In this document: piece after piece, positions 34,818-46,593 of the stretch
Numbering within the stretch: position 1 is the stretch's first letter
How the letters are laid out: every line of letters begins with the position of its first letter
Assembly (NCBI GenBank): GCA_021432635.1
Contig: MU270039.1
Coordinates: 445,940 to 509,939 of the forward strand
Length of the DNA stretch: 64,000 nt
Source: Thozetella sp. PMI_491
Lineage: Eukaryota > Ascomycota > Sordariomycetes > Chaetosphaeriales > Chaetosphaeriaceae
Reading direction: 5' to 3'
The notes under the pieces: generated by a model
Told to the model about the DNA's origin: nothing
The model's database searches: none
Seen by the model: only the letters and a program-made list of their open reading frames with translations
Position numbers and translations under genes: made by a program

Positions 34818-35261
34818 AACACACGTGCAGGGATATGAAGCGTGCGCCCTGGAATGCTTGGTATGGGTCTGACGCGCATTGGACACTGGCTGGCACGCGC
34901 TGATATTAGTTAGAAAGGTATCATGTATATATTTCAAAGGCCTGAAGGCAAGTCCGATTTTAAGGGGGCTTATGGGCCAATGCAAGGGGGCCGAGCGGTA
35001 ATCTAGCAGGTACATATATATGGGGAAAGGTCGTATCCAGAGACGTATGGGGGGCCAGGTATCAGTTTTTATCCATATGAGATAGCATAGTTGAAGTGTA
35101 CCCAGTCCTCCTCACTCTGCTAGCAAACAAGCCCTAACAATAAACGGCTATATTACGGTATTTTATACGATACAATGTGAAAGAAACAGGTGCGCTAAGC
35201 TAAGGTTCGCGGGGATGGCGTCCCTAACATACGATCAGGGGGGGGCAACGGAACACAACAT
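34818..35261. other. Convergent intergenic region between receptor and GH3 genes
   Basis: 444 bp between two gene ends, with AT-rich patches (35140-35180) and a G-run at 35238-35244. No gene is seen. Confidence 0.5.
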
Positions 35262-37560
35262 TCACTGTTTTGCGGTAGGAGCAGCGGGCCATTTATCTAA
35301 AACCACTGTATCGCCTATTAGAGTGAGCGTCGTGTTCACCCGGGCCGGCTCATCCAGCATGAGTGTATACGTGCCAGGATACAGCACCGTGTTGCCCTGC
35401 TCGTCGTGTCTCGCCAGACTCCCAATTGTCCATGGCAGGCCTGCGGTGGTCGTCTGGCTTGCGGCAACATTGCGTAGCCTGCCGTAGGCCACAAGCGTCT
35501 TGATCGGGTACGGTTTGGGTCCCGCAGTGCTAGCGACAAACACCAGTGCTACATAGTCCGAGGTCCGATTGCCGGCATTAGTGACACTAACACTCAGCGG
35601 TGCCAGCGGGCAGGTGTCCAGATACTGGTTGCTGCAGGCCTTGAGCAGCCCCTGGATGTTAATGACGGCTGTGAGATTGGCGGCGAATGCGGGTTTGAAC
35701 TCGGTGTAGTGCAGTCCCGTGCCAAATGCCTGCACAGGCGTTGGGTACCACCGGTACGTGCGGCCCGGGTTGCTGCCGCCTGGTCGCAGGTTCATGTCGG
35801 TCATCGCGAGCGACGTATAAGAGGCCGGATACTGGGTCACTGGAAGGCGGCCGGCAGGAGCCTTAGCGCCGCTGATAATAGACATTATGGCCGGCCCGCC
35901 GTCCTGACCCGGCCAATTCGCCCACAGAATCGAGTTAACACCGGCAAGCTCGAGGATGGGGGTATTGTCGACCTGGTCGCCCAGCTGAACGACGATGAGC
36001 GGCTTGCCGACGACTGCAAGCTTCTTGATCAAGTCGATCTGGGAGGTCGACCAGGCGATCGATCGGCGGTCGGAGCCTTCGCCGGCGGCCGACACATCCA
36101 GTCCGCCGAAATAGAGAACGTAGTCAGATTTCTTGGCCGCCGCGACAGCATCGTCAGCCGCCTTGGCGACGGTGATATTGTAGTCCGCATTCTTTGCTGC
36201 ATAGGCGGGAGTGTGCAGATACGGGGCCTTGCCGCTGTAGATGCCCTGCAGCTTGCTCCCGTCGTCTGCCCAGAACCCAACCATGGCCAACTTCGATCCG
36301 GGTTTGAGAGGAAGCGGCAAGGTGCCATCGTTCTTCAGAAGTACGATGCCGTCGACAGCAGCCTGGAAGGCCAAGCTCTGGGCTTCAGCAGTATTGATGT
36401 TGTTCCGTCCCAGCGAAGCGTATTCAGCGGCCGCACCATCAAAGTAGCCAGCTCTTACTAAGCCCTCATATAGTCGGACTAGGGCTTTGTCGACAGTACT
36501 CTCGTTCAGAAGCTTGCCGCTCCAGGCACCTGGGATGTCAGACGAGCCAGAGTACTCGCAGCTGTTGTCCATGCCGTTGTTGAAACACTCGGCCGTCCCG
36601 GCGGCGTTGCTACGGGCATAGTGGTGATTCGAGGAGACATCTGCCACAGCTTCGCAGTCGCTCGTGATGTAGTTGTTGCTCTCTGTCCAGTTCCAATGAT
36701 CCCGCAGAATAGTATTGAGCAGATAGTTGCTTGCGCACGCCGGGACCCCGTTGACACTATTGTACGAGCACATGATGGACCCTACGTTGGAGTCCCGAGC
36801 ACATTGCTGGAAAGGTTGCATATAGTATTCTGCCAACTCCTGAGCAGTAATTTTGGCATCAAAATTATGACGGGTTACGCCACCCCATTCCTCGAGGTCA
36901 TAGCCGGCGTAATGCTTGCACGTGGCGATTATTCGTCTCTGGGCTCCCGTTCCCTCGAGTCCGCGTAGAAGGCGCTTCGTGTAGCCCTTAATACGCAGTG
37001 TGTCCTCTCCGGGGGTTTCCGATCCACGGCCCCAACGGGGGTCTCGGAAGGGGTTCACGTCAGGTGTCCAATAGTCTTGCCCGGATCGGTTATTATTGCC
37101 GAATGCCCTCGCCTCAATACCGATAATGTTGCCAACCTTCTCGATGAGGTCATCGTCGAATGCTGCCGACATGAGGAGGGGCATAGGAAATGAAGTTGCG
37201 AAATCGAAGGGCGCCTCAAACGAAACGCCAGGCGCGCCGGCAATTCCATGGAGTGCCTCACTCCACCAGTTGTAAGACGGCAATCCGAGACGAGAAGCGC
37301 CTTGTGCCTTGCTGTGGATTGCGTTAGGCGAGTTGGCTAAGAGTGAACTTGACTGTGCTTGCTGCTCACCTGACAATGTTGGCCAGCTTCTCGCTAACCT
37401 GCATAGCCGCCACCAGCGCGGCCGCTCGTTCGCGAGGACTTAGCTTAGCATCGCAGATTTTGTTAGAAGCTAGCGGTGCTTTGGTGCAGTCCGGGAGGAC
37501 ACCACCATGCACTTGCCCAATGCACACGACCGCGAAACTAATAGCGACAACCAGCTTCAT
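35262..37560 (-). CDS. GH3 beta-xylosidase, secreted
   Basis: Two exons (37560-37370 and 37311-35262) give 746 residues. The first 19 residues are a signal peptide. The 58-bp intron ends CCACAG after a CTAAC branch site; the nearer CTTAG would bring in a stop. The order is the fungal exo-beta-1,4-xylosidase one. First comes Ser-Arg-Leu-Gly-Leu-Pro-Ser-Tyr-Asn-Trp-Trp-Ser-Glu-Ala-Leu-His-Gly, then Trp-Thr-Pro-Asp-Val-Asn-Pro-Phe-Arg-Asp-Pro-Arg-Trp-Gly-Arg-Gly and Cys-Lys-His-Tyr. The nucleophile is Asp282 in Thr-Ser-Asp-Cys-Glu-Ala-Val. The C-terminal alpha/beta sandwich and fibronectin-III-like domains follow. It would release xylose from xylo-oligosaccharides. Several Asn-x-Ser/Thr sites fit a secreted glycoprotein. 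The substrate could also include alpha-arabinosyl residues. Confidence 0.92.
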
Positions 37561-39600
37561 GTCGACTCAATGGAAGGATCGTATACTTCAAGTCGATATT
37601 GTGAGAAACCCAAGACCTATGACAAAAATACAAAACAGGAGATGGTACCTAGACCTTTAGCATCCCGAGAATGCACTGCAAAGACAATGTGAGGCTTCGA
37701 TATGGGGCTACACGCGAGCGAACAACGGAGGATGGCTGAGGCCGGGACCGCGTTCCGTCATACCTTAGGAATTGAACAATTTAATACTTATTTAGGGGAC
37801 GGGTGACGGCATCCGGGAGAGGCCAGCGGCGGCTTGAAAACCTAGCTCCACGGCTATTATCGTTAAAATGTATCACCCGCCAATTCGCATCCCATTTTGG
37901 GGATTTTGCGACTCCATCCTTACCTAGGACGTCTGTAAGGACGTGATTGGGGCACTTGATGCGGTAGTCTCCCTCATCCGCGATGCGACCGGGTTAATTG
38001 TGATACTCATTCCGAAGCTAAGACGGTAAATATCGGCTACTACGCATCTACTATAGCCTGCTAAGAGCTTCAGCTCCCCAGCATAATCCCGCTTAGCGCT
38101 AATTTGCCCAACCACTGTCTTGGGGCTGAATACGAGACTCGGCCATGACCATGTGCTTGCAACCGGACAGGAACTCCCTAGTCTCCGCGAATCAACCGAA
38201 GACGTGACTATTACCCTAATATACTTTAAATAACGGAGTCAGAAGATACCTCGGTCGTTCAATCATGCGTAAAGAGCTATGCCTAAAGCCAGAAACTAGT
38301 CGAGCCCCGATGTAGGCGCGCCAATCGTTTACAATCCTTCAGAGTTTGTTACAGCGCCGTTCTTCTGGTGTAGGTTCACGCCGAATCAGCCCCAGTCAGT
38401 ACCTTATTATAACCGAGGTGAAAGTATTAGATTAGGCCTAAAAGTCTACCTCTGAAGATTGAAATATCTTAGCACTATTTTAAATAGGGTTACTATACTT
38501 ACTAAGAGCTTACCTATAATAAACTCTTTAACGATAGAGTTAGGGCTATTATAACGATACAGCATATAAGTGTCGCGGCTGGCCTAGTTATAAGGACCCT
38601 TTACTAGAGAGTAAGCGACTCGTAGCTGAACGACAAGCGATCTTACTCCTCTATAGATTAATCTCTGTTATAAAGAGAATTACCTTATTTATACATATAT
38701 TATACCTCTTAATACTCTGGTTATAATCATATAAAAAAGGTATTAAAACTAATACTATAATTCAGTAGTATCAAGATATAGAGTATTATAGTGCTACACC
38801 CTAGCTATCACTAGCTGCTACCTATATATAGGAAACTCCTTACTGAATCTAGCCCAAGACCTTTCAGGAATTCCATGGTGAATTTCATGGTAGGCTAGAC
38901 AAGGAATTACTAGGGAAATTATATGAAATTCCAGGAAATTCTAACGATATTCCACAATGGGAACCATATAATAAATCACTATTGGATTCACAGTGAACTC
39001 CTACAGTAAATCCGCCGGAAATTCCCTATAGATTCCCATGGAAGAGGTCAGGAAGAACGTTTAATATATATAACTATAACACTTAACTTTAAGAAAAAGA
39101 AAGAGAGAGAGAAAGATAGACTTCTAGGACAATAGCTTTCTGGGCTTCTATTTTTATGCGCTGCAGAGCTACTATATGTCACGGCGCTGGCGGCGATGAA
39201 CTGGATCTGTAGCCGTGTGTATTTAAAAACGCACAACATCCTAATCTAAAGAAAGGAAGAATGTAAATGGAAGCTACAGATTCAGATGAATGGATATAGC
39301 GGTCAACTGGGCCACTATATCACGTGGGTGCAAACGAGTGGTTGCAAACGCACGAGTGCAAACGCATGGGGATGGCCCTGGGCCATCACAGTGAAAGATG
39401 ATCAACAAATATTATACTTTAATAAGATTATAAATTTTAAGCATTAAATATTGAAGTATTATAATCAGAATTTTAAAATATAATGCTATGTTACGTATTT
39501 TAGGAGAGCTTGTATTTAGCAAACACCTAAATATAAAAATAAAGCATTTGCTATAAGTAAATTATTAACTTTAAGTATTTTGTCTAATATTATCTATGTG
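37561..39600. other. GH3 promoter, then AT-rich decayed island
   Basis: The first few hundred bases are the GH3 promoter. From about 38140 the DNA is AT-rich, with TA-rich runs and stops in every frame, as in RIP-degraded repeats. At about 38870-39040 many short variants of GGAATTCC / GGAAATTCC recur, a low-complexity patch. Another AT-rich block lies at 39390-39600. I see no intact gene. Confidence 0.5.
39329..39370. repeat. 14-bp tandem repeat, three units beginning TGCAAACG
   Basis: TGCAAACG recurs at 39329, 39343 and 39357, exactly 14 bp apart, with the remaining six bases of each unit only partly conserved. It stands alone in an AT-rich island and has no coding context. Confidence 0.6.
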
Positions 39601-40430
39601 TACGCAGATGTCGAGGTTCTTATCCGAAATATAGTAGTCGACAACTGCTCCGGCTTCGTTGTCTTCCCCTTCATGGTTCTACCGCCCAGCCAGCGCTGTA
39701 TCCACGCTTGAACCAAGTTCCGCCGCGCGAATCATGGCCAGACCGGGCAAATCAACACTGCCGCGAGCGAAATGCATCGAATTCCGAGTGCCATTCACTG
39801 TGAAGTAGGCAAAATGCGTCAAGATGCCGTGCGCAGCCATCGTAGTTGTCATAGTACAGTAGACATTGCACCTTGCAGTGGGTGGTGTAAACTCCGGTAG
39901 TCACTCCACTTGGACGTCTCCTCCTTCCGCATAGAGGGCTTAGATCCAAAACGGGTGAATATGGCAATTGCTGCGACCGCTACCAGACCAGCCTCTACAC
40001 GCATAGATATTGCCGATACCACAGACCCCTTTGGCGATCGCTCCTGTGGCTCTGATAGCAGCAGCGACAATCTGAGGATCAACGAATGCGTGGATGTCGT
40101 CTTCCCCAAAGATAGATATATAATTCACCTCTAAATTTGACTCAGAAGTTAGTTTCGTAATTTAGATGGTTGGCGTGACTGTCAAGATCCGAGAGTGGGC
40201 CATCCGGATTCGTATGTCCAACTTCTGCCAGCCAGACACAGAGCTTGGAGGCTATGTAGTAATGTAATGAAATGCACGGTTTGGCATACCTCGCCCAAAT
40301 TCACGCTTCTTTCAATGTAGGGCACCAAATCTCGCTCAACAATTAGGCGAGTTATATCGGTGCTGTGGCGGCCATGACCACGACGGCAAGAGCCAAAATC
40401 AGAAATTGCGCTCTGTAACTGCATGATTGC
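39601..40430 (-). pseudogene. Possible relic of a secreted-protein gene
   Basis: On the minus strand from 40424 an ATG is followed, one frame away, by a hydrophobic stretch typical of a signal peptide, ending Ala-Ala-Thr-Ala-Pro. The original frame then continues with Ile-Thr-Arg-Leu-Ile-Val-Glu-Arg-Asp and ends at a GTATGC donor near 40290. Further protein-like pieces follow at 40130-39940 and at 39845-39640, where a run of about 55 codons starts Met-Ala-Ala-His-Gly-Ile-Leu and meets a TAG. I do not recognise the family and cannot join the pieces in one frame. It may be a decayed gene or chance. Confidence 0.2.
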
Positions 40431-40736
40431 ATCGAATTTTGCAGACCCTTGTTATGAACAGCACGGTTCATTGATATAAATGCAAAAGAGACTGTACTGT
40501 TTGACCGAAACAAGTTTGGGGTATAAGGGTTGGGCGCGGAGCAAGGGTCGGAACCCTCCTTTGGCGGATGCCATTACGATTTAAAAACATCGGTGGATCG
40601 AGGCGCAGTCTATGCCGTGATGCAGCTACAGCAGCGAAGCCGAAGCATAATATTGTCCCATCTTTCAGACCTCGTTTTGTGACGAACCTACATTCTTTCT
40701 CATGTTACGTACGAATCCCTAACATCAGGAAGGTAC

Positions 40737-41010
40737 CATTTAGAAACACAGATTTCTACTCGAGACGGAGTCAGCTCTTGTTACACTGTTACGAGAAGGA
40801 TATAAAACGGCAGGACTGGGGCGAATTTAAGATGAAATTATAAACACGGCGTTTCTAGTCAAATTTAGGGTCCTTCTAATAATCTTAAAAGTTCAGTTAT
40901 TATACTTCAAATTGTAATTCGGGAATGGCTTTAGTTAACTACAACGCTTTTTAAAACAAGGTAAACTTTTACTACCTTCCTAACTCGGTACACAATTCCT
41001 TGTTTCAGCA
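40737..41010. repeat. Imperfect direct repeat, unit 1
   Basis: This segment resembles unit 2 (41080-41348) at an offset of about 338-343 bp. Shared landmarks are GAGTCAGC(T/C)CTTG, GGCGTTTCTA, AGTTATTATACTT and CTCGGTACA(C/T)AATTCCTTGTTTCAGCA. Most differences are transitions, with some small indels. The identity of the unit is unknown. Confidence 0.65.
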
Positions 41011-41079
41011 GCAGATGCAAGCTACGAACTAGACAACTGAGTAAAAATAAAAATTATCGCTTTAATATCGGGCAGAGAG

Positions 41080-41348
41080 CATTTCAAATCGCGGACTTTT
41101 ACTTAAAATAGAGTCAGCCCTTGCTGTACTGTTTCGGGAAGGGTATATACGGTGGGACTTGGGCCATTACAAGATTAAGTTGTGAACGCGGCGTTTCTAA
41201 GCAAATTTAGGCTCTTTGTAATCATCTAAAAAGGTCAGTTATTATACTTTGAATTGCAATTTGGGAATGTCTCTACCTATACCCCTATCTTAACTGCAGT
41301 AAGCTTCTACTACTTTCCCAACTCGGTACATAATTCCTTGTTTCAGCA
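41080..41348. repeat. Imperfect direct repeat, unit 2
   Basis: Second copy of the segment at 40737-41010. Both copies carry C/T and G/A differences, as would be left by RIP acting on a duplicated sequence. The copies are separated by about 70 bp of unrelated AT-rich DNA. Confidence 0.65.
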
Positions 41349-43949
41349 TTTAAAGCCAGGTTCACGGACCCGGCAGCCAAACAAAAATAAGAATAAGTGT
41401 TCCATCTCAGTGCTTCAACTCAAAATGTCAAGCAAAATACAGACCTTGCCAGACGGATGGAGACCTGGTGTTCAAGGGCAATGCTGACAACATACAACAC
41501 CTTTCATCAGCCAATAGCAGAAACACTTCCCGATTCACGTGTTCTTGCGCCAGCTACACGCATTGTAGACCCAGGTCTCTAATGAAAGTATAAAATACCC
41601 GACAGGATCAGGTCCTCATGTGTCACAAAGGGAAGCAGGGGTATAACTCGTAGCTGAGCGCCAGCCCTACCAGCTGGAAGCAGGGGAAGCTCGTGAACTG
41701 GCTCGGCAAGCAGCCGATCCACAAACAGGGGATCCAGCTAAGCGAGCAGTCTGTGATGGTCACGAGAGCACCCCGGTCTACTCAGCCAGCGGTCAAGCAA
41801 GCGTGAGAAACGTGCATATAACGAGTGCGAGCTTCCCTAGTATGAATGGGAGGTAAGCGAGTCTTCAGCCGTTTACTTCATGAGAGCTTCTGTGTATCCA
41901 CTCTATTGTGACATCATGAAAGAGTTTGATAAGGCATCTAGTAGTTCAGTTAGATGTAGCATCACCTCTCCACAATAACTCACTCTCACGGGCTGATAAA
42001 TATGGGTCTCGCTCATTTCACTACTTCTGAACATAGTCGAGAGCGCTCGTCGTCCATTTTCTCTCTTTTCATCACCGTCTCATTTGCCACGAATGGAATG
42101 TCTTCATTATTCCTAACGCAAACACGGGATGCAACCAAGCACTGGCGATCCTGTGCTGTGGCAACGCGCCCAGTGCGCGTTGTGGTCTCTTTGTCGGCCA
42201 AATAAGCGAGCGTCCTTCTATCGGCTCCCTGCCAGCACACGCTGTTGGACAAGCATTCGAGAATCAGTGTGAACGCGCTACCTTCCTCAACCAGTGCTCC
42301 ACGGGGATTAACTCGGGCATTAACTGCTACCTTAGCACTGGCGCATTTCCCACGGGAAGCAAGGCGTGGTTCTCCAGTGCCTCGAAGTAGCGAGAGACTG
42401 TGGTCAATGCTTATCCCAACATGGTTAACTATATCTTGGGGAACGGTATGTTTAAAGCGGCGGTTGTGCCAGCGGGGATGCACTAAGTAGCCGCAATTAC
42501 GACTGAGAATTCGAACTTTACCGCACTTTTCAGAGCTGGCCTGGGGGGGATGAAAGAAATAATTCGTCTCATTCTAGGATATATCTTATTGATGTTGAGC
42601 CGTTTTATCGAATCCACCATGTTCAACTGGCTAGAGCTACACGGCAATTGATCACGCAGAGAAGTTTACGGCCTGGCAAATATCTAAACGATGGTCACAA
42701 TTGACATGTTTCTAGCCGAATAGGGTACTACGCGAGAGTGTAGCATCGAATTTGGAGTCATAATTGCTATTAGATGAATAATCTCGAGTCTTGCACCAGA
42801 CTCCAGGGGCTTCTATGAGTTGTGAGCTGGCAAAGGGGTTGAGAGAGTGGGAAGGCAAGTTCGTCTAGCTCTTCTCTGCCTGCACCGAAAAGGCCCCACT
42901 CGCCAAGTAAACAATGCATAAGTTATTACAATAGACTAGGCATTAGTGACACGCGTTTTCCTCCTCGAATAGGACTTCACAAAGCTACGAGTGAAGAGGT
43001 CGACATCGACAGAAAGCTTGCGGATCAAGTGAGCCGGTCCCTTCAGAGGCACCTAGTCCTCAAGCTCCTGCATTATACCGGCATATCCTGTCTCCCCCAC
43101 GTGACATTCCATAGAGCTAAGGTGCAGCTGGTGCGTATGACAGTAATAAAGCTGAATCGCGAGATTAGAGATATCGCTTCCCTGTTCGATTGTATTCGTC
43201 CTTGATGAGACGCTACTCGGTGTCGATCTGATTGACGACGTTGGTTAGGCGCTGGTTGACTGACGGTACTGTGCGATGGTTCGGATAGCGGATGACCGCT
43301 ATGGTACCGCGCAACGCAACCAAAGGCCCGCATGTCTAGAGCTATTCTCGGAGCGACTGATTATAAACCAGCCGGTGAGCCTGGTTACACAATCAATACT
43401 CTCGGGTACGCCGGCAATTCAGCTTCGTCCTAGGACCCGGATATTCATATACCGCATATCAGAAAGTCAGCTGTTGCAGCTTCTCATTGGAATGTTCGGT
43501 TTTCGATGCCACTCGGACACAAGCTGGGCCACAGGGGCGCATGGAAGAAAGCTTGAAGGAATGCAGTACCAACGATATTATAGGCTCTCGGAAAGATTTT
43601 AGTGGAGAAGTTCAGTATTAATAGACTGCGCCACACAAAAGCGCGGCCGGGGACGGTAGCAGCCGCTTCCGCTAGCACAGCTATATACCCACCATTACCG
43701 GCTGTAAAATTTAGAAACACCGTGAAGGAGGGTTGCTAGTACTTCTCCTATGCAAGACAACCAGACTTGAAGCAACCCCTTCGGGAAAAATACTAAATTC
43801 GGCAGCCAAGCATAATGATCCCCTTCCTCGGTTCGCCTTCTTAGCCCATCTTTGCTCTCCCGCTCTTCAACCACGATTTCTGAGCTGCGATTACCTGTTA
43901 GTTTTATTTTCTACCAGCTACAGATACTGGCGGAAGCCTGAACGTCGAC
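41349..43949. other. Intergenic region with one gene relic
   Basis: Apart from the Cys-rich relic (42037-42486), this 2.6-kb stretch has no supported gene. The longest open frames (43276-43602 plus strand, 43484-43720 minus strand) have no recognisable features. The last few hundred bases should contain the promoter of the ankyrin gene, with a C/T-rich stretch at 43826-43880. Confidence 0.45.
42037..42486 (+). pseudogene. Cysteine-rich protein fragment with an in-frame stop
   Basis: One frame is open from 42037 to 42387, interrupted by TAG at 42388-42390, and open again to TAA at 42484. The reading is protein-like: Asn-Thr-Gly-Cys-Asn-Gln-Ala, then Cys-Cys-Gly-Asn, Arg-Cys-Gly-Leu-Phe, Asn-Gln-Cys-Glu-Arg-Ala, Asn-Gln-Cys-Ser-Thr-Gly and Asn-Cys-Tyr-Leu-Ser-Thr-Gly. 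After the stop it continues plausibly to Val-Pro-Ala-Gly-Met-His. Seven Cys in about 70 residues suggest a disulphide-bonded secreted protein. No start codon or signal peptide is found upstream. I do not recognise the family. Confidence 0.35.
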
Positions 43950-46593
43950 ATGGACCCGCTTTCGATTACTGCCAGCGTCCTGGGACTAACCAAAACCGTC
44001 TCGACGACGGCAGGGATTATTCGCTGGCTTGTTTCTGCTAACAATGCGCCGCTCGAGCTTGCTGATTTGCAGAACGAGGTAAAAGACACCTTCCAGTTGC
44101 TACTACGAGTCTTAGTAGATCCGCTCCGACTGCAAGATAGCTTGAAAGGCTCCATCCATCAACGAGCGCGACCTGACGTTAGATAGCTCGAAACCGTCCA
44201 GGGATACTTGAGCATCCTCCAACAGCTCCTCCAGACATTAGGAGAATCCTCGGCCCCAGCCTTGGCCTCTAGTCTAGGATATATCACAGGTATTATTAAT
44301 GTTCTAGAACGCGACGTTAATGGACTTTACTCGGTCGTGGGATACCGGCGCTACTCCATCAACGGCGACCGAGAGGGTCTTTCGCGGTTTCAAAAGCTGC
44401 GCTGGCGTCATAGTAGGGATACTATTTACGCCTATCGAGATAAAATTCGGCATAGGAGGGTCGAACTTTCTCACGCGGTTGCTCTTCTCCAGCCCACCCA
44501 GAGGTGTGTACACGCTACTAGAAGTTTCTTGGCTTGGCATGCGTTATATCTTACACTCTTCATACGGATTTAGCTTAGCAGCTGGGTCTCTACTCTTGCG
44601 TATAGAGCAAGTCAATAACGCAGGCTTTGCCTCTCTCGGGGGCCTCATTGAAGAATCTACACGGAAGGTGCTCTCCTCAATCGAATATGGCGGCACCAAC
44701 AAATCTGAATTCGGCGACATCCTGCCCGAGAAGCCAAGCCTCCAAAGCCGCGGGAAAGATCAGCGGCCTGGATTATCTAATGTGCATGCCGAGGACGAAT
44801 GCAGGGAGGCTTTCTTGAAATCTCAGCCACCCTCATACGACATGACATTTCGCAGAAAAAGGGGGAAATACATCCAAGTTCATGCGGCTGTCCGAGGTCG
44901 CTGTCCAAAGGCTTGCAGCTGCCAATGTCATTCGTATCACCGCATCAATACCCCTCCCGCGACCGCCAAGATATTTGGGCAACTCTTCCTCAGCTACACA
45001 AGCATTCCGGTGTGGAACCCGCGCCATTGTAATCATCCGCGCTGTCTAAACGACGAGTCGGCCTCTATTCATCTCACTTACCTCTTCCCCGGGTGGCTTA
45101 TCGGGAAGGCGATCCACATCTCCAACTCCTACGGATGCATGACCGGACATGGCGCGTCTTTGCATCTCTCAGTATCGCGGGTACTACCAACTGATCATGG
45201 TGTATGGTGGGCAATCGACCAAGATCGGGTACCCTTGATGCAAAAGATGCTCGCGACACGCGAGATTCTACCCACCGACGTAGATGCAAGGGGAAACTCC
45301 CTACTGTTCGTGAGTGACGCGCCAGGAGCTCTAGGAGTGATCGTCTAGTAGCCTGTTACATGTCGTAAACACTAGTAGCTAACTATTTGCTACCAAGTTA
45401 TCCTTGCTGTCGGATGCTAGGGAAGTAGCTGAATATTTAATCCCGTTCACGCGGGACGTCTCAAACGCAACAAACGCAACCAGCATGTACGTAACATAAT
45501 CCACATTGCTTTTAGTCTAATCTACTGGGGGGTGGGGGGTGCATGAGATCCTTGGCTAATGACGAATATTCCAAGATCTCCGTTGATGTTATGCTGGCAA
45601 TTGATACATACCAACACCCAAAGAGACGAGTTTATGCATTCAACATGGGAAAAGGTGCTTGACGCGTGCGAATATGACAATGGCAATACACTGATTATCG
45701 ACGCAATATTTGGGGAAGTCAGTATGACTCTCGAGGAGGCACTGGAGCACACGCCCAATGACGTCCATAAGGTCGCAAGAGACGGCGGGATGCCTCTCCA
45801 TTGGGCCGTACGGTTAAGGGACAGCCACGCTGTGCGCCTTCTAATTGAGTGGAATGCCGACGTGAACGCCAGGGATCCCCGCGGCCAAACACCCATAATG
45901 ATAGCAGCCAACCGTAAATTTGGGGAACTTGTGGACATCCTCATGGATGCTGGCGCCGACATTAACGTGGTAAACCACATTGGAGAAAGCCCCCTATACG
46001 TGGCCGTTCAGGTACGGGCCACCAGCATTATCCAATCTTTCCTCGGCAAGAACGCTGTGCCTGTGCGAAGGAATAGAGATGGCGAGACGGAGTTGCACTC
46101 CCTCGTGCCGTTTCGGGACGAGATAGTCGATGGTCATATCGTGGACCTCCTGATCGATGCCGGGTTTAGACTTGACGCACTATCTTACCGGAAATGGTCG
46201 CCCGCAATGTCAACCTTGAGATTCAGCGACCCAGTTGGCCTCCGTTTCTTCATATCCCGCGGGGCAGACCTAAGCATGACGGATGCAGACGGCAAGTCTG
46301 TCCTTCATCTAGCGGCTTTGTACTCGGGCCGCGATGTCATGCGCATCTTAACGGGAAATTTGTCGGCTGTCGACTTAAACTTGATAGATGCTGATGGTAA
46401 GACGGCAATGGACTACTGGCGTGAGCGTTGCGCGACTGGACGAACGGCGACTCAGGGTGATGAACTGATTTCGGAGGACGACTTGGACGCTTTCGAGGCC
46501 CTGATTGAAAGCATACTTGAAGTCTACCGTGATGATTTAGAAGGCGAGGTTGTATTTCATGACGCGGTTGAGTTCTTACACAGCTCAAATTAA
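43950..46593 (+). CDS. Ankyrin-repeat protein with STAND-type fungal N-terminal domain
   Basis: Five exons (43950-44114, 44187-44505, 44582-45309, 45398-45486, 45576-46593) give 772 residues. The start, Met-Asp-Pro-Leu-Ser-Ile-Thr-Ala-Ser-Val-Leu-Gly-Leu, is the hallmark of the N-terminal domain found on fungal NLR/STAND-like proteins. A helical part with Lys-Leu-Arg-Trp follows. The middle has a Cys-rich patch (Cys-Pro-Lys-Ala-Cys-Ser-Cys-Gln-Cys-His) and a conserved block ending in Asp-His-Gly-Val-Trp-Trp. The C-terminal 340 residues hold about five ankyrin repeats (for example Pro-Leu-His-Trp-Ala-Val and Val-Leu-His-Leu-Ala-Ala). No NACHT or P-loop is visible. Related genes are linked to self/non-self recognition, with scaffolding by the repeats. 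Splice sites of introns 1 and 2 are my best fit and could differ. Confidence 0.65.

Noticed and set aside
35709-36461. Plus-strand open frame of 250 codons within the GH3 gene
   Set aside because: It is antisense to an intact beta-xylosidase and has no recognisable protein character.
38870-39040. Possible CRISPR-like or phased array of GGAATTCC variants
   Set aside because: Units are irregular in length and spacing, and this is fungal nuclear DNA. It is low-complexity sequence.
44184-44186. In-frame TAG early in the ankyrin gene
   Set aside because: A 72-bp intron (44115-44186) with a CTGAC branch site and TAG acceptor removes it and keeps the frame; a pseudogene call is not required.
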